NCBI GenBank assembly: GCA_034665745.1
Contig: JAXDJJ010000018.1
Location: 1 to 38,417 of the forward strand
Source: JAXDJJ01 sp034665745
GTDB lineage: Bacteria; Actinomycetota; CADDZG01; WHSQ01
Direction of reading: 5' to 3'
DNA: 38,417 nucleotides
Position numbers and translations under genes: made by a program
The notes under the pieces: generated by a model
Databases searched by the model: none
The model's input: only the letters and a program-made list of their open reading frames with translations
Told to the model about the DNA's origin: nothing
Part shown: in pieces, positions 24,055 through 31,920 of the stretch
How positions within the stretch are numbered: the first letter of the stretch is position 1
Layout: each line of letters begins with the position of its first letter

Positions 24055-24253
24055 GCTCACGCATCCTGAGGTCGAAGCTGTTCGAGGATGGGTGTCGACG
24101 ACGTTCGTTGGCTAGGACCGCTCGCCTTGCTTGCTCGATAGTCGCTAGAGCCACCCTTCGGTCGAGCTCACGAGGTATCCGCAGCACCATCTCGATCATG
24201 TTTCCGATCATCGGGAACCCCCTCTCTGTGACAAGAAGGTAGTCCTCGAACAT
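24023..24253 (-). CDS. Possible small hypothetical protein
   Basis: A 76-codon frame from ATG 24253. The first 50 residues look protein-like (MFEDYLLVTERGFPMIGNMI, then RELDRRVALATIEQARRAVL). The last 25 codons are antisense to the end of the frameshifted esterase. There is no clear ribosome binding site, and I know no family for it. It occupies most of the otherwise empty region before amtB. Confidence 0.3.
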   Translation of the reverse strand: MFEDYLLVTERGFPMIGNMIEMVLRIPRELDRRVALATIEQARRAVLANERRRHPSSNSFDLRMRELMAAGGPSTW

Positions 24254-24310
24254 TTCATCCGCATTCCCGCTGGATGAAGAACGCGTGACTTCTTTGTGTC
24301 CGATACATCT

Positions 24311-24376
24311 ACGAAATCTGATTGGAATGGACTGTTTACCGGGCTGACACGACTCTGACACTCAAACGAAATCTGA
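24311..24376. promoter_or_regulatory. Paired 11-bp repeats upstream of amtB
   Basis: ACGAAATCTGA occurs at 24311-24321 and again at 24366-24376, in the same orientation and 55 bp apart, just before the amtB start region. The spacing is close to five helical turns. They could be binding sites of a nitrogen regulator; they do not match the Streptomyces GlnR box (GTnAC-N6-GaAAC) well. Confidence 0.35.
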
Positions 24377-24428
24377 CCTCCTTACCTTCAACCCAACTGC
24401 TGGACGAAGGATCGGAGGGAATCGCGGG

Positions 24429-26009
24429 ATGCGTACGATCTTGGAGCGTTACCGGAACAAGGAGACCCGGCGTCTCATCTGGCTGATCGCCAGTGGGAAG
24501 GTCCTGGGCGTAGCGGTACTGCTGGGTGCCCTGTGGGGCTTCCAGGCTTTCCTCGGCGGTACTGCGGCTCATGCGCAAGAGGCCGTGACTCACGAGGCCA
24601 ACGACCTGATCAGCCCCTTGAACACGTTGTGGGTGCTGGTCGCCGCCTTCTTGGTCTTCTTCATGCAGGCGGGTTTCATGGCCCTCGAAGCCGGCTTCGC
24701 CCGGTCACGGGAGACGGTCAACGTCCTCCTCGAGTGCATCTTCGACACCTGCCTGTGCGGGATGCTGTACTGGGCCGTCGGATTCGCGTTCCAGTTCGGT
24801 GAGGGAAACGGATTCATCGGGCACCAGTTCTTCTTCCTCCAGAACATCCCCGAGACCTATGGCTCTACCGGTGTTGCCTTCCTGGCGTTCTTCCTCTTCC
24901 AGTTCGCGTTCGCCGACACCGCCTCGACCATCACGTCGGGCGCGATGGTCGGTCGCACTTCATTCAAGGGCGACATCATCTACAGCGCAGCTGTATCCGG
25001 TCTGATCTATCCGATCTTCGGTCACTGGGTCTGGGGGCCGGGCGGGTGGTTGGGCAACATGTCGGTTGGATGGTTGAGCGACTTCACTGGCGGTGCCCTG
25101 TTCCGTGACTTCGCCGGTTCGACCGTCGTTCACACCGTCGGTGGATTCGTCGCATTGTGGGGAGCGATCGCTCTCGGCCCCCGCATCGGTCGCAAGTTCA
25201 AGCGCGACGGTGGCGGCCCCTTGCCCCCGCACGATCTGACGATCGCCGCGATCGGTGCGGTGGTCCTGTGGTTCGGTTGGTACGGCTTCAACCCAGGCTC
25301 GACCCTGTCGGCGCTGGACTTCGCGGGGATCGGACGGGTCGCAACCAACACCACATTGGCAGCGTGTGCCGGGGGCCTGGTCGGCGTCCTCTTCGTCTAT
25401 CCGAGATCGAAGAAATGGGACCTCGGCATGTCGTGCAACACGTTCCTTGGCGGACTGGTGGCGGTGACTGCGCCCTGTTACTGGGTCTCACCGTTCGGTG
25501 CGGTGGTGATCGGTGCCGTCGCGGGGATCGTCGTCCCCCTCGGTGTCGACCTTCTCGAACACTGGCGGGTTGACGACCCGGTGGGTGCGTGGCCGGTCCA
25601 TGGTTTGACCGGGATCTGGGGCACCTTGAGCGTCGGACTGTTCGCTACCGGCACCTACGGCATCCCGACACCAGACGGCGTCGACAAGACCAGTGTCGTC
25701 ACCGGCCTCTTTTATGGGGGCGGGCTCGACCAACTCAAAGCGCAGTTCGTCGGGAGCATCACCGCGGTGGTCGCGGTATCGGCGGTCGCGATCGCATTGA
25801 TGTACGCGATCAAGATGGTCGGTCAGCTGCGTATCTCGAGAGACGGCGAGCTCGAGGGCCTCGACATCCACGAGCATGGATCGCCGGCGTACCACATGGA
25901 GTTCGGTCAAGGCATGACGTACTCGACCCTTGTCGGTGTGAGCGGCGGGCCCGGCGACGGTTCGCGCCTTGGTGCACCCGTTCCAGCGGACACAGGGGTG
26001 GAAACATGA
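24429..26009 (+). CDS. amtB: Ammonium transporter AmtB
   Basis: A 526-residue Amt-family channel for ammonium uptake. The pore histidines are H235 (STVVHTVGGF) and H391 (WPVHGLTGIWG), the substrate-site aspartate is D163 (FADTASTITSGAMVG), and the cytoplasmic tail has GLDIHEHGSPAY, the surface that meets P-II. The N-terminus carries an extra hydrophobic helix and AHAQ, which looks like a cleaved signal peptide, making it longer than the E. coli protein. GGAGGGA precedes the ATG. It is followed by glnK. Confidence 0.97.
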   Translation: MRTILERYRNKETRRLIWLIASGKVLGVAVLLGALWGFQAFLGGTAAHAQEAVTHEANDLISPLNTLWVLVAAFLVFFMQAGFMALEAGFARSRETVNVLLECIFDTCLCGMLYWAVGFAFQFGEGNGFIGHQFFFLQNIPETYGSTGVAFLAFFLFQFAFADTASTITSGAMVGRTSFKGDIIYSAAVSGLIYPIFGHWVWGPGGWLGNMSVGWLSDFTGGALFRDFAGSTVVHTVGGFVALWGAIALGPRIGRKFKRDGGGPLPPHDLTIAAIGAVVLWFGWYGFNPGSTLSALDFAGIGRVATNTTLAACAGGLVGVLFVYPRSKKWDLGMSCNTFLGGLVAVTAPCYWVSPFGAVVIGAVAGIVVPLGVDLLEHWRVDDPVGAWPVHGLTGIWGTLSVGLFATGTYGIPTPDGVDKTSVVTGLFYGGGLDQLKAQFVGSITAVVAVSAVAIALMYAIKMVGQLRISRDGELEGLDIHEHGSPAYHMEFGQGMTYSTLVGVSGGPGDGSRLGAPVPADTGVET

Positions 26010-26055
26010 TGACCGACAACCACCCGCCGACGATCGGACTCGTCAAGGAGGAACC

Positions 26056-26397
26056 GTGGTCCATCTGATAACCGCAGTGATCAAGCCCTTCAAGCTCGAA
26101 GACGTAAAGGAGTCTCTACGTCAGCTGGGGGCTCTCGGGATGACCGTGAGTGAGGTGCAGGGATACGGCCGTCAAGGCGGCAAGACCGAGGTCTTCAGGG
26201 GAAGCGAGTACACGGTCAGCTTCGTTCCGAAGGTCAAGGTCGAAGTGCTGGTCGATACCGCGGACGTCGACAAGGTTATGGATGCGATAGCCGCGGCGTC
26301 CAACACCGGGAGTATCGGTGACGGCAAGATCTGGGCCACCGATGTGGACCGAGTCATGCGTGTTCGCACACTCGAAAAGGGCGCCGACGCGCTCTAA
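26056..26397 (+). CDS. glnK: P-II nitrogen regulatory protein GlnK
   Basis: A 113-residue P-II protein that senses ATP/ADP and 2-oxoglutarate and blocks AmtB when nitrogen is ample. The body TAVIKPFKLEDVKESLRQLG, the T-loop QGYGRQGGKTEVFRGSEYTV and the ATP-binding SIGDGKIWATDVDRVMRVRT are all conserved. The modifiable T-loop tyrosine is present at Y52 (Y51 in E. coli); the neighbouring Y46 position is Phe. GTG 26056 follows AAGGAGG. It lies 46 bp after amtB and 19 bp before the DNA-binding gene. Confidence 0.97.
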   Translation: MVHLITAVIKPFKLEDVKESLRQLGALGMTVSEVQGYGRQGGKTEVFRGSEYTVSFVPKVKVEVLVDTADVDKVMDAIAAASNTGSIGDGKIWATDVDRVMRVRTLEKGADAL

Positions 26398-26416
26398 CCC
26401 GAAGAGGAGATCGAAG

Positions 26417-26746
26417 GTGCTCAATGGAGAGACGCTCGCCATGACATCGAGGCTGGATGGAGCTGAATCTATCGAGGTCGGGCCCTTGCGGGTCTATCCC
26501 GATGAATTCGTCGCCATGCTCGACGGCGAGCGTCTCTCCCTGACGCCGAAAGAATTCGGATTGCTCGTGCTGTTCGCGCGGAACCCGGGTCGGCTATTGC
26601 GCCGGTCTCTCATCTCCGAACAGGTGTGGGATTCGCAGGCGCGCGGCAGAACGATCGACATCCATGTTGCGCGCCTTCGCAATTACCTGCCCGAAGGTTC
26701 GATCGAAACCGTTATCCGGTTGGGCTATCGATTCCAGATGCGATAG
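26417..26746 (+). CDS. Stand-alone OmpR/PhoB-type winged-helix DNA-binding protein, no receiver domain
   Basis: A 109-residue protein consisting only of the C-terminal effector domain of OmpR-type regulators. The domain has SLTPKEFGLLVLFARNPGRL, then the recognition helix RTIDIHVARLRNYLPEG and the wing ETVIRLGYRFQ. No receiver domain or phospho-acceptor Asp precedes it. GTG 26417 has GAAGAGGAGA at good spacing. It is the third gene of the amtB-glnK operon. Actinobacterial GlnR is an OmpR-family regulator of exactly such genes, so a nitrogen-regulator role is a reasonable inference. The 3' end overlaps the opposing TetR gene by 35 bases. Confidence 0.88.
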   Translation: MLNGETLAMTSRLDGAESIEVGPLRVYPDEFVAMLDGERLSLTPKEFGLLVLFARNPGRLLRRSLISEQVWDSQARGRTIDIHVARLRNYLPEGSIETVIRLGYRFQMR

Positions 26747-27383
26747 CGGGTCTCGCCGGGGCGTGCGACAGTCCGTTCCATACGAGGGCCGTCAGGTAAT
26801 CGACGAGATTCTCACGAGACATCGAACGATTCTCTAACCATCGGTCTCCTGCGAGCTGCACCATCCCCACGATCCCGTGGGCCCAAGGTTCGGCCCCCCC
26901 GGAATCGAGCCCGCCTTTCCGTAACTCGTCGCCGAGCACGATCGCGAGCTCACCGGCCAGCTGACGGATGAAGTCGGCGACCGTTGCCTGTGCTTCCGGT
27001 CGCTCGGTGACTGCGCGGTGCATGAGGAAGTTGTAGACCTCATGTTCTCGCTCGACGAAACCGATGTACGCGTCGATCGTCTGGTGCACCCTTGCTTCGG
27101 CGTTGGCTCCTCCCGTCAAGGCGGCGCGTAACTCCGCGAGCAGCGAGCGAACGTAGCGCTCGGCGAGAGCTTGGTAGAGACCCCCCTTGTCGCCGAAGTG
27201 CTTGTACAGGATCGGCTTGGTGATGCCCGCTTCGGCCGCGATGTCGTTCATCGAGGTGTTCGGACCGTCTCGACGAACGACGCGATCGGCCGCCTCGAGG
27301 AGCTGCTCTCGACGCTCGGCCCAGCGCTCCAGCCGGGCCGGATCGGGCGTGCGGCGGCGACTTGACTGCCGGTGTGAAGTCAT
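26712..27383 (-). CDS. TetR family transcriptional regulator
   Basis: A 223-residue repressor with the TetR helix-turn-helix near residues 40-65 (TSMNDIAAEAGITKPILYKH, then FGDKGGLYQA) and a helical ligand-binding domain. The N-terminus is unusually basic (SRRRTPDP). The ATG at 27383 is one base from a pair of TTACT-type palindromes, so the gene is probably leaderless or nearly so and autoregulated. It diverges from the membrane protein/dioxygenase operon, its likely target. Its 3' end overlaps the OmpR-type gene. Confidence 0.93.
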   Translation of the reverse strand: MTSHRQSSRRRTPDPARLERWAERREQLLEAADRVVRRDGPNTSMNDIAAEAGITKPILYKHFGDKGGLYQALAERYVRSLLAELRAALTGGANAEARVHQTIDAYIGFVEREHEVYNFLMHRAVTERPEAQATVADFIRQLAGELAIVLGDELRKGGLDSGGAEPWAHGIVGMVQLAGDRWLENRSMSRENLVDYLTALVWNGLSHAPARPAIASGIDSPTG

Positions 27384-27384
27384 G

Positions 27385-27413
27385 TTACTCAGGGTAATAG
27401 TTACTCACGGTAA
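27385..27413. promoter_or_regulatory. Two tandem TetR-type operators
   Basis: TTACTCAGGGTAA (27385-27397) and TTACTCACGGTAA (27401-27413) are two copies of the palindrome TTAC-N5-GTAA with a 16-bp period. They lie between the TetR start and the divergent membrane-protein start at 27443, where one repressor could control both directions. Confidence 0.8.
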
Positions 27414-27442
27414 TAGTCAAATACGAAGCGGGAGTTGGAGAC

Positions 27443-29227
27443 ATGGACCTGATCCTGGCGCACGGCGAACCGGCGGGAGGCGCGGCCCTCCACGAGATCC
27501 TGTGGGCCTCGGGGGTTGCCCTCGTGCTCATCGCAGGGCTCGGTTGGTTCGGCTCCGCACACCGATCCAACAAGACCACCGTGCTCACGCGCCTCGGCGA
27601 CTTCAGCGCCACGGTCTCGGGCCTGCCTGCGTGGGCCGCGCTTCCTGCCGCGATCGCGAGCGGCGCGCTGCTCGTTGCGGTCTACGGCTTCTACTGGGAT
27701 GTCGCTACCCACATCGACAACGGTCGAGACCCGGGACCTTTCGCTAATCCTTCCCACTTCTTCATCATCTTCGGGCTGTTCGGCATCGCGGTCGCCGGTT
27801 ACGTCGGCGTGTTGCTGGGCACCAAACGAGAGTCGTCAACTTCGGTCCGTATCCGCGAAGGTTGGAACGTCCCTCTCGGAGCGATCCTCTTGATGGTGTG
27901 CGGGTTGATCGCGGTTGGCGGCTTCCCCTTGGATGACATCTGGCACAGGTTGTTCGGCCAGGACGTCACGCTGTGGGGCCCGACACATATCCAGATGGTC
28001 GGTGGCGCAGCACTGTCGACCCTCGCTCTATGGGTGCTGGTCGTCGAAGGGATCAGAGATCGTGCCGAGGCTGGGAAGGTCAGACCCGTCCTGCGTGTAC
28101 ACGAGACACTGGTCGCGGGTGCATTCCTGTTGGGAGCGTCCGCGCTGCAAGCCGAGTTCGACTACTCCGTTCCGCAGTTCAGGTTGTTGTTCCACCCCGT
28201 CATGCTCGCGCTTGCGGCGGGGATCGCACTCGTCCCTGCGCGCATCCGCCTCGGTCGGGGGGCCGCCCTCAAAGCCGTCGCTTTCTTCCTCGTGGTGCGC
28301 GGCATCTTGAGCGTCGTGGTGGGACCGGTGTTAGGTCACACCACGTTGCATTTCCCGTTGTACATAGGCGAAGCATTGCTCGTCGAGCTCGTTGCGTTGC
28401 GGATCAACCCAGCGCGCTACGTCACCTTCGGCGCGTGGTCGGGGGCCGCGATCGGAACCCTTGGTGTTGCCGCCGAGTGGGCATGGAGCAACACGTGGAT
28501 GACGATGTCATGGGGGACCGCATTGTTGCCCGAGATCGCCCTCGCAGCCGTGGCAGGGATCGCCGGTGGTGTCTTGGGCGGTCGTATCGGTGGCGCTCTT
28601 TCCGGAGCCCCCCGGAACGTTCGTTCCATGAGGGTCGCAGGGTTGGCGGCAGGCGCCGCGATCGTTCTCTGCCTCGCGTATCCGCTTCCCATCTCTGACG
28701 CTCAAGGCTCTGCGACCGTTGCCTTGGACGATCCGAGTGCACATCGCACGACCGTGACCGTCACGCTAGATCCACCCACGCTTGCGGATGATGCCGAGTG
28801 GTTCAACATCACCGCGTGGCAAGGCGGGGGCAGCGTGGTTGGTTCGCTCGAACCACTCGGGAACGGGACCTACCGCGCGACTGACATCCCTATCGGGGGC
28901 GAGTGGAAGACGTTGGTCCGCCTGCACACCGGCTCGGCGATCGTGGCCGTTCCGGTCTACATGCCGGCGGACCCCGCTATCCCGGCCGAGGAGGTTCCCG
29001 CCGAGAGCAGCGTCACGCGCCCGTTCGTGCCCGACAAACAGTTGCTGCTGCGTGAGGCTAAGGACACTCCGTCGTGGTTCTCGATGGTGGGCTATTCGGC
29101 CCTCGGCCTGATCGTTGTGGTGTGGATCGCCGGACTGGCCTGGGGTCTGCGTCGGATGCGCGACGATGGCCCCGCCGGCCACGACGAACGGGAGGTCCGA
29201 TGGAGCTGGAAGGCATCCACCACGTAA
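27443..29227 (+). CDS. Polytopic membrane protein with repeated Asp/His motifs and a C-terminal YtkA-like domain
   Basis: A 594-residue protein of no family I can name, with about ten N-terminal membrane helices. Two segments repeat one pattern: FYWDVATHIDNGRD...NPSH (about 83-105) and FPLDDIWHRLFGQD...GPTH (about 161-182), i.e. D-x3-H (or D-x2-H), then D, then P-x-H. More histidines sit at membrane edges (H251, H299, H303). Residues about 425-510 form an extracytoplasmic beta domain resembling YtkA/FixH-like or CopC-like folds, followed by a last helix (about 553-570). Metal or copper handling is a guess. It overlaps the dioxygenase gene by 28 bases and lies behind the TetR operators. Confidence 0.85.
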   Translation: MDLILAHGEPAGGAALHEILWASGVALVLIAGLGWFGSAHRSNKTTVLTRLGDFSATVSGLPAWAALPAAIASGALLVAVYGFYWDVATHIDNGRDPGPFANPSHFFIIFGLFGIAVAGYVGVLLGTKRESSTSVRIREGWNVPLGAILLMVCGLIAVGGFPLDDIWHRLFGQDVTLWGPTHIQMVGGAALSTLALWVLVVEGIRDRAEAGKVRPVLRVHETLVAGAFLLGASALQAEFDYSVPQFRLLFHPVMLALAAGIALVPARIRLGRGAALKAVAFFLVVRGILSVVVGPVLGHTTLHFPLYIGEALLVELVALRINPARYVTFGAWSGAAIGTLGVAAEWAWSNTWMTMSWGTALLPEIALAAVAGIAGGVLGGRIGGALSGAPRNVRSMRVAGLAAGAAIVLCLAYPLPISDAQGSATVALDDPSAHRTTVTVTLDPPTLADDAEWFNITAWQGGGSVVGSLEPLGNGTYRATDIPIGGEWKTLVRLHTGSAIVAVPVYMPADPAIPAEEVPAESSVTRPFVPDKQLLLREAKDTPSWFSMVGYSALGLIVVVWIAGLAWGLRRMRDDGPAGHDEREVRWSWKASTT

Positions 29228-30126
29228 CTGCGATCACTGGAGATGCTCCCGGCAACGTCGAGTTCTACGCAGGTGTCCTTGGCCTTCGACTCGTCAAGAA
29301 GACGGTCAACCAGGACGACCCGACCGTTTACCACCTCTTCTACGCCGACGAGAAGGGGAGCGCCGGTTCAGACATCACGTTCTTCGAGTACCCAGGCGTT
29401 CCGCGCGGGCGCGCCGGTGATGGGATGGTCCATCGTGTCGACTTCCGGATCGGTGCAGAGGCGATGGACTTCTGGCAGCAAAGACTCGTCAAGGAAGGCA
29501 TCACTGTTGCTCGGGATGAAACCGCGCTCGTGTTCGATGACCCGGAAGGTCTGACCCTCGGATTCGTTGTCGACACTTCGGGTGACGAGCCGTTGCGCGC
29601 GGATACACCGGGGATCCCCTCGGAGATGGCGATCCGCGGGTTCGATGGCGTGCACGCGTATGCGAGTGACCCCACGGCAAGCAGGTCGTTGTTCGAGGAC
29701 AGCCTGAACTTCAAGCCTGAGTCCGAGTCTTCATGGATAGCGCGCGGCGCGCAGCGGGGTGGGCACTACCGGTTCGACGAAGCTCCTGAGGCGCGGCCCT
29801 TGAGTGGCGCCGGGACCGTTCATCACGTCGCGTGGGCGTCGCCGATGGACGAACACGATGCGTGGCGCGAACGCGTGAGAGCGGCAGGTGCAAACCCGAC
29901 ACCGGTGATCGACCGCTTCTACTTCCGCTCGATCTATTTCCGCGAGCCATCGGGAGTCTTGTTCGAGATCGCGACTCTCGGCCCCGGTTTCGCTGCCGAC
30001 GAAGATCTTGCGACCCTCGGCGAAGCTCTTTCGCTACCGCCCAACTTCGAGCACCTGCGCGACAAGCTCAAAGACGTGCTGACCGTGTTGCCGAACCCCC
30101 GGCGTCGAGCCGAGGCAGAGTCCTAG
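29200..30126 (+). CDS. Ring-cleaving dioxygenase-like VOC protein (MhqO type)
   Basis: A 308-residue two-module VOC protein of the size and pattern of MhqO/MhqA-type hydroquinone dioxygenases. The N-terminal half opens ELEGIHHVTAITGDAPGNVE and contains FYAGVLGLRLVKKTVNQDD. The C-terminal half has GTVHHVAWASPMDEHDAW and RFYFRSIYFREPSGVLFEIA. The metal ligands expected are the His of IHHVT, the His of VHHVA and the Glu of LFEIA. GGGAGGT precedes ATG 29200. Co-transcription with the membrane protein and TetR control suggest a response to an aromatic or quinone compound. The TAG shares CTAG with the opposing gene's stop. Confidence 0.92.
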   Translation: MELEGIHHVTAITGDAPGNVEFYAGVLGLRLVKKTVNQDDPTVYHLFYADEKGSAGSDITFFEYPGVPRGRAGDGMVHRVDFRIGAEAMDFWQQRLVKEGITVARDETALVFDDPEGLTLGFVVDTSGDEPLRADTPGIPSEMAIRGFDGVHAYASDPTASRSLFEDSLNFKPESESSWIARGAQRGGHYRFDEAPEARPLSGAGTVHHVAWASPMDEHDAWRERVRAAGANPTPVIDRFYFRSIYFREPSGVLFEIATLGPGFAADEDLATLGEALSLPPNFEHLRDKLKDVLTVLPNPRRRAEAES

Positions 30127-31838
30127 ACTGCTCCGGCGGGTCTCTCCACCAGAGGGCCCGGAAGTCCGAAATCGGCCTCGGCCGCTGCGATCTGCTCGGG
30201 CGTCATCGTGACATTGGCGAACGCCAGGTACTGCTCGAGCTTGCCCGTTGACGCGCCTTCGAGGAACTCCGTCCGGTTGTCCGTGAGGAACGGCAGCGTG
30301 ATCCGGGCGTTGCGGACCGTAACGGTCTGGCGCGTCGCCGTACCTCCGTACTGGAACTCGTCCGTGTCGGCCCCACCGATCCGAACCGCGATGCGATGTC
30401 CCGCTGCGATCGGCCAGTCCTGGCCGTAAAGGGTGACGGTGAAGTTCCGTACCCCGGTGCCGGTAAGTGACTGCACACCCCTGGAGATCATCGTCACCTT
30501 GCCGTCCGGATCGATGTCGTACAGGTTCGCTGCGAAGTTCACGTTTGGTATCGCGTCGACACTCACGCTTACCGTCGGTGTCCCCGCCATCCAGGCGTCG
30601 TGCTCGAGTGGTTGAGAGACCGACCAGATCCCCGTCGTCGTGCTGGGCCGGCGGCCGGCACCACTGCCATCGTCACTGTAGGTGCCGGGACGAAGCTCAG
30701 TGGTCAGGTATTCGGTGTCGGCGGGAGGCCACGACTCTTCGTAGCGCCACCGTCCGAGGGTGTCCTGCACCTCGACCTTGGGCTCGGTGACTTCAGGCTG
30801 GATCCCTTTTAGATGCAGGTCGAGGAACGTCATGACGTCTTCGATGAAACCGGGGTGGCCAACGGCGAGGCGCTCGGTGTCGCCGACGCTCGTGCCCGAG
30901 GTTCCGCACTTCGCTTGGGTCTCCCACGCGCGGCAGTGATCGAACTGCCCGAACCACGCACGGTTGTCGGGGCCCGCGAGCGTGTTCCAGTACTCGTACG
31001 CGCCATCCGGCTTCGTGTTCGTCTCGAGGAAGCCCTGTGTCATGAACACCGGAGTGGTCTTGCCCTCTGCGGTCGGAACCAGATTGCGCTCGGTCCAATA
31101 AGGGCCGGTCTCGCTCCAGTCGACGTTCTGGCCTGCGATGTTCACCGGGTAGCACCACACCTGCGGTGCACTGTTCACGTTGTATTCGGTCTCGTTCGGC
31201 CGACCGAGCTGTGCATCGTAGGTGGTGAAGCTCTGCCCGTACGGCCAGAAGCCCGCGCGACGTACGCCGTTCATATAGATGTAGCGATAGCCAGAGAACA
31301 CCGGCTCGAGCGAAACGACTGCAGCGAGTCCCTTCGGTTGCTGAGCAACTCCCATGAGACCGGTCCATCCGTCGTAGGACTTCCCAAACAGGGCTACCTT
31401 GCCGGTCGACCACGGTTGGTCGGCTGCCCATTCGACCGCGGCACGGACCGCACCTTGCTCGCGCAGGCCGCCCCAGTCGTTGCATCCGCCGGAACCGCCG
31501 TCTCCCGGCAGGTCCACGATCACATACGTGTACCCCCGCTCCAGGGCGTGGCTGAGATCGAGGAAGTCGAAGAAGCGATTGCTTGCCCCGGTACCGTTTG
31601 CATCCCCTAGGGAGCTCGGCGCGTGGTTCGTGTAGGGGCTCACGGTCAGGATCACCGGAGTCTTGACGTCGGCGGCGAGCCCCGTGGGGCGTAGGACGTC
31701 CGCATGAAGGGTCGTCACTCCGTCGGAAGAGGTGAAGTAGTACTCGGTGTGATCGGCGTCTGCTCGGGGGGTCGCGCTCGCCATGCCCGAGACAAGGGTC
31801 AGTAGGACTACGAGGGCCGCGATGGGACGCAAGCGCAA
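30123..31838 (-). CDS. Secreted CocE/NonD-type hydrolase (X-Pro dipeptidyl-peptidase family)
   Basis: A 571-residue protein with a signal peptide (cleavage likely after ASA, residue 22). The alpha/beta hydrolase core has the nucleophile S154 in VALFGKSYDGWTG, and a C-terminal jelly-roll domain has AGTPTVSVSVDAIPNVNFA and AAGHRIAVRIGG. This is the S15/CocE family, which includes X-Pro peptidases, cocaine esterase and glutaryl-acylases; the substrate is unknown. The start is TTG 31838 (or TTG 31832), with AAAGG upstream lying in one arm of a hairpin. The stop overlaps that of the dioxygenase gene by four bases. Confidence 0.92.
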   Translation of the reverse strand: MRLRPIAALVVLLTLVSGMASATPRADADHTEYYFTSSDGVTTLHADVLRPTGLAADVKTPVILTVSPYTNHAPSSLGDANGTGASNRFFDFLDLSHALERGYTYVIVDLPGDGGSGGCNDWGGLREQGAVRAAVEWAADQPWSTGKVALFGKSYDGWTGLMGVAQQPKGLAAVVSLEPVFSGYRYIYMNGVRRAGFWPYGQSFTTYDAQLGRPNETEYNVNSAPQVWCYPVNIAGQNVDWSETGPYWTERNLVPTAEGKTTPVFMTQGFLETNTKPDGAYEYWNTLAGPDNRAWFGQFDHCRAWETQAKCGTSGTSVGDTERLAVGHPGFIEDVMTFLDLHLKGIQPEVTEPKVEVQDTLGRWRYEESWPPADTEYLTTELRPGTYSDDGSGAGRRPSTTTGIWSVSQPLEHDAWMAGTPTVSVSVDAIPNVNFAANLYDIDPDGKVTMISRGVQSLTGTGVRNFTVTLYGQDWPIAAGHRIAVRIGGADTDEFQYGGTATRQTVTVRNARITLPFLTDNRTEFLEGASTGKLEQYLAFANVTMTPEQIAAAEADFGLPGPLVERPAGAV

Positions 31839-31846
31839 GGGATCAA

Positions 31847-31875
31847 CCTTTCGTTCGGAAGCGTAAGAACGAAGG
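31847..31875 (-). promoter_or_regulatory. Hairpin covering the ribosome binding site of the CocE-type gene
   Basis: CCTT(T)CGTTC at 31847-31856 pairs with GAACGAAGG at 31867-31875 (one bulge, ten-base loop). On the minus strand the second arm contains the AAAGG that serves the TTG at 31838, so the fold would hide it. It may also act as a weak terminator after eamA. A second short hairpin, TTGTGC-AGGT-GCACAA, lies at 31901-31916. Confidence 0.35.
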
Positions 31876-31920
31876 ATTAGGCGCTGGCCCTCTCACGCCT
31901 TTGTGCAGGTGCACAACCGC

